A stretch of DNA of 56,962 nt from Tangfeifania diversioriginum (GTDB lineage: Bacteria; Bacteroidota; Bacteroidia; Bacteroidales; Prolixibacteraceae), in the NCBI RefSeq assembly GCF_900141875.1, contig NZ_FQZE01000029.1:1-56962 (forward strand), given 5' to 3'. Shown one piece after another: positions 54,323-56,962 of the stretch (its first letter is position 1; the number at the start of each line of letters is the position of its first letter). Under the pieces are notes generated by a model. That model had not been told where the DNA came from, did not search any database, and saw nothing but the letters and a program-made list of their open reading frames with translations. The position numbers and the translations under genes are program-made.

Positions 54323-55609
54323 TTATTTTTTAAGATTTTCGTATAAAGTTATAATTTCTTTCGCATGGGTATGAATGTTGAACTTTTCTTTTGTTCCCTG
54401 GTACCCGGCCCGGCTGAGTTTCTCCAGCTTTTCAGGATCATTTAAGAGTTCGGCCCAGCTTTCGCTCAGTTTTTCGGGTGAGTTGGGCGAATAAACAGTG
54501 CCCCCTCCCGCTGTTTCAATTATCTCAGGGAAAGCGCCCAACGCGGGCTGAACAACCGGAACTCCTGATGCCATCGATTCCAGAAGGTACATGCCAAATG
54601 CTTCACCATTTCTTACCGGAACCGAAACCAGTGAAACCTTTTCGAAAAAGCTGTGAATCGATTCCTCTTCGAATTCATCTACAATTTTAAAATCATCCGA
54701 AAATCCGTTTTCCTTTATTTTCCGCTTTTGTTCTTTTATATATTTGGTGTCGTCGCCGGTAGAACCGCCGGTGGCAATCAGTTTCACATCTTCGAACCCC
54801 GGCTTCTTTTTGAGCTCAATAAATGCATCCACAACAATATCGAAGCCGTTCTCATGGCACAAGCGCGAAATGTACCCCACATTTCTGCTTTTTTCTTTTG
54901 TCGAAATGAATTTGTAATCTTCGTAATCCACTCCCAAATAAAATGTTTTCACCTTTTCGGCTGGCAGATCCATTTTCTTTTTCATGACTTCAGCAAAGAA
55001 ATTACTCACAGCCACAAAAGCATCCACATCCTCGGCACGGGTGTGCATCAGTTTCCATATTTTATCCTGAACCGATGGGTCCATGACATCTACCCACACA
55101 TCTTCGTCCTGCAACGAACAAAGGACCGGGACGCCTACTTTCTCTTTCAGGCGTTTGGCAAGGCCCAGCAGCAACGCATTGGAAAGATGAATGATATCGG
55201 GTTTGCAATGTTCAGCAATCCAGTTCACCATATTTTCCAGTTCTTCTTTTTGCTGCCCCTGTTCGCCCAGCAACATCGATATGGTCATGTCTTCCAAACC
55301 TTTGGCACGTGTAGATCCGGCCATCGAAGCAGCCAGTTTCATCATTGGCTTCGAGTTCAGCATGCGATCGAACCATTTAGGTGCTTTCCGGAAAATGGGA
55401 TACACCTGTTTGAGGTAGGTACTTATGGCTCCATAAAAAATTGGAATGCCGGAAATATCGTGCTCGTCGGCAAACAATGGGAGGTACATAGGGATTTTCA
55501 CCACCTGGTGTCCCTCTTGGCGGAGTGCTTCCACATATTTACTGTCGCGCAGGCAATTGCCGCAGTAAAAACTCCCGCCCGAGCCGGGTATAATTTGAAT
55601 GATGTTCAT
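54323..55609 (-). CDS. GT4-like glycosyltransferase
   Basis: A 428-residue GT-B glycosyltransferase. ATG 55609 (MNIIQIIPGSGGSFYCGNCL) is chosen because it begins at the first Rossmann strand; the frame start at 55639 lies within the adjacent repeat region. The GGSFYCGNCLRD loop follows, then VVKIPMYLPLF, the domain linker and the GT4 donor domain with VGYISRLCHENGFDIVVDAF, KLIATGGSTGDD and the EX7E-type GEAFGMYLLESMASGVPVVQ. The product is unknown, perhaps a glycolipid or exopolysaccharide. A long antisense frame covers it but is a composition artefact. Confidence 0.87.
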   Translation of the reverse strand: MNIIQIIPGSGGSFYCGNCLRDSKYVEALRQEGHQVVKIPMYLPLFADEHDISGIPIFYGAISTYLKQVYPIFRKAPKWFDRMLNSKPMMKLAASMAGSTRAKGLEDMTISMLLGEQGQQKEELENMVNWIAEHCKPDIIHLSNALLLGLAKRLKEKVGVPVLCSLQDEDVWVDVMDPSVQDKIWKLMHTRAEDVDAFVAVSNFFAEVMKKKMDLPAEKVKTFYLGVDYEDYKFISTKEKSRNVGYISRLCHENGFDIVVDAFIELKKKPGFEDVKLIATGGSTGDDTKYIKEQKRKIKENGFSDDFKIVDEFEEESIHSFFEKVSLVSVPVRNGEAFGMYLLESMASGVPVVQPALGAFPEIIETAGGGTVYSPNSPEKLSESWAELLNDPEKLEKLSRAGYQGTKEKFNIHTHAKEIITLYENLKK

Positions 55610-55617
55610 AATAAACA

Positions 55618-55736
55618 CAGCCCCCACCAGCTCCCCCAAGGGGGAGAGAAAGAGCGATTAAATTATTAATAGTACTAAATATCTCATCTTCCTGTTATTT
55701 TTCTCCCCTTGGGGAGATGCCGAAGGCAGAGGGGCT
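55618..55736. repeat. 119-bp Bacteroidota-type palindromic repeat
   Basis: Left end CAGCCCCCACCAGC, then CTCCCCCAAGGGGGAG (55631-55646). Right end TTCTCCCCTTGGGGAGATGC then CGAAGGCAGAGGGGCT (to 55736). The outer AGCCCC/GGGGCT and each inner CTCCCC/GGGGAG pair form hairpins around an AT-rich centre. Repeats with CTCCCCCAAGGGGGAG are widespread between genes in this phylum. It fills the gap between the PQQ stop and the GT4 start. Confidence 0.75.
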
Positions 55737-55737
55737 C

Positions 55738-56847
55738 TTATTCCCCAAAACAATACACAAATCCATCGGACGCTGCCACATAGATTCGGCCACCGGCCAC
55801 TGCCGGATTACTGATTATCTGACTGCCGATTTCGTATGTCCAAACAACCTGCCCGTCAGAAAGTTTTACCAAAGCCAGGTCGCCACGCATATTGGCTACA
55901 ATTACTTTGTTTCCGGCAACAACCGGCGATGCTTCCACGCGGTTACCGGTGTTGTATTCCCAAATTTTTTCGCCCGTATTTTTATCGAAGCAATACAGAA
56001 ATTTATTGTGATTGGCTGTGAACAGGCGATTGCCTGAAATTGCCGGGGAAGCGATAAATGGCAAATTGGTTTCGCTGTGTTCCCACTCCCAGGTCGTTTT
56101 TTCATTTTTAATGTCCACCTCAAAAAACCGCCCGTCGTAATCGCCCAGGTACGCCCTGTCTTTTTCTACTGCCGGTGAACCCGGTACGTAAGTGGCCACA
56201 TCAATTTTCTTGTCTGCCTCACCGGTAACAATGTCCACCTGATGCAAATAGCCGTCGCAGCCGCCAAAAAAAGCTTTCCCGTTGAAACAACCGGCCGCAC
56301 CGTTAATAAAGTTATCCGACTCGTATTTCCATTGCACTTCGCCGGTTTCAGCATCAACACAATGGAGGTAATAATCGTAACTTCCCACAAAGATGTAGGT
56401 TTTGTCACCGTCTTCCCACCAGTTGGCCGAACCGATTATCTGATTATCGGTTTCATATTCCCACTTTTTATCGCCCGTTTTTAAATCGAGTGCAAACAAG
56501 GTTCCGTCGAGGTTGCCAATGTAAACCGTATTGTTGTGAATAAGCGCCGGAGCTTCAATGGTATTGGGCGTTTCAAATTTCCAGATCAGCTTTCCTTCCA
56601 AATCAATGCAGTAAACCACGCCGTCGGTTGAGCCAACAACAATTTTCCCCTGGTCAACTACCGGCGACGATTTAATATTGTCTCCCGTTTGAAAAGTCCA
56701 AATCAAATCCGGCTGATCAGGGATTTCAGTTTTTGAAATGCCGTTTAATTGCTGCCCTCCCCTGAAAATGGGCCAGGAGTCAGTAGGTTGGGCTGATAAA
56801 CCGACTGCAAAAAACAGAATGCAAATTGTATTTATAATAATCTTCAT
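55738..56847 (-). CDS. Exported PQQ-like beta-propeller protein
   Basis: A 369-residue exported protein with signal peptide MKIIINTICILFFAVGLSAQ. About eight repeats follow, each built on the PQQ/BamB motif: GKLIWKFETPNTIEAPALIH, GDKKWEYETDNQIIGSANWW, GEVQWKYESDNFINGAAGCF and GEKIWEYNTGNRVEASPVVA. The Trp-containing W motifs and alternating small residues form a complete propeller. It carries no clear PQQ or quinoprotein catalytic residues, so a structural or binding role is likely (BamB-like or a putative polysaccharide-binding protein). It is transcribed leftward toward the GT4 gene. Confidence 0.87.
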   Translation of the reverse strand: MKIIINTICILFFAVGLSAQPTDSWPIFRGGQQLNGISKTEIPDQPDLIWTFQTGDNIKSSPVVDQGKIVVGSTDGVVYCIDLEGKLIWKFETPNTIEAPALIHNNTVYIGNLDGTLFALDLKTGDKKWEYETDNQIIGSANWWEDGDKTYIFVGSYDYYLHCVDAETGEVQWKYESDNFINGAAGCFNGKAFFGGCDGYLHQVDIVTGEADKKIDVATYVPGSPAVEKDRAYLGDYDGRFFEVDIKNEKTTWEWEHSETNLPFIASPAISGNRLFTANHNKFLYCFDKNTGEKIWEYNTGNRVEASPVVAGNKVIVANMRGDLALVKLSDGQVVWTYEIGSQIISNPAVAGGRIYVAASDGFVYCFGE

Positions 56848-56962
56848 ATTACTCTTTTTTAACTACATAGGGTTTGCTGAAAAACTAACGATTTATTTTT
56901 AATAGGCATTGTTCAACTCCGTTATTAGCAGGTTGAAAATTCACTAATAATTCCATTGTCTG

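Noticed and set aside
54653-55669. A 338-codon plus-strand open frame opposite the GT4 gene
   Set aside because: The translation is rich in His, Phe and Ile with no domain motif, while the minus strand encodes a complete glycosyltransferase. It is a composition shadow.

Overview
The window comes from a chromosome of a Bacteroidota bacterium. The evidence is a 286-residue housekeeping sigma factor without the long N-terminal region, repeated Bacteroidota-type -7 promoter elements (TAnnTTTG) with no Shine-Dalgarno signals, DUF4954, a V-type ATPase operon with DUF2764, PD40-OmpA and PQQ-propeller proteins, and typical Bacteroidota intergenic palindromes. Marinilabiliales (Prolixibacteraceae-like) is a guess from gene style, not shown. 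No rRNA, tRNA, transposase, integrase or CRISPR array was seen.

Layout. 0.1-1.2 kb: two tandem Lrp/AsnC regulators. 1.2-5.7 kb: RlmB and an ABC-F ATPase (leftward), a structured leader or small RNA, then RlmD (rightward). 5.7-12.6 kb: PD40-OmpA protein, primary sigma factor, HtrA protease, LOG protein and GyrB. 12.9-19.2 kb: an outer-membrane barrel protein with a very large TPR protein, and a GT4 glycosyltransferase. 19.3-23.3 kb: a rightward cluster of CDF zinc transporter, hemerythrin-like protein, LuxR regulator with a degenerate receiver, outer-membrane porin and FMN-binding protein, with a perfect 22-bp palindrome in the middle. 23.4-23.7 kb: a nest of palindromic repeats, then FabD.

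24.8-31.5 kb is an AT-rich accessory island and the most unusual part. Three consecutive leftward units (568-aa unknown protein; ComEC-type metallo-beta-lactamase plus 4-TM protein; polysaccharide deacetylase) are each bounded by their own matching inverted termini. Adjacent units are separated by palindromic spacers whose arms begin at AAC/GTT-type junctions. This is the geometry of integron gene cassettes and attC sites, but no integrase lies in the window. A DUF4143 ATPase follows the array.

31.7-41.7 kb returns to core genes: VTT membrane protein, a DUF4954-GlmS operon, POT peptide transporter, PAS-LuxR regulator, superoxide dismutase with a near-ideal promoter, and a MATE transporter. 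41.7-49.9 kb: an NlpE-like lipoprotein and a complete leftward V-type ATPase operon (E, DUF2764, A, B, D, I, K) ending in a strong terminator. Its K subunit keeps most of the Na+-ligand set known from Enterococcus hirae, and a perfect FNR-type box lies upstream. 50.2-56.8 kb: a two-gene ABC export system (permease, ATPase), a GT4 glycosyltransferase and a PQQ-like beta-propeller protein, interspersed with REP-like repeats.
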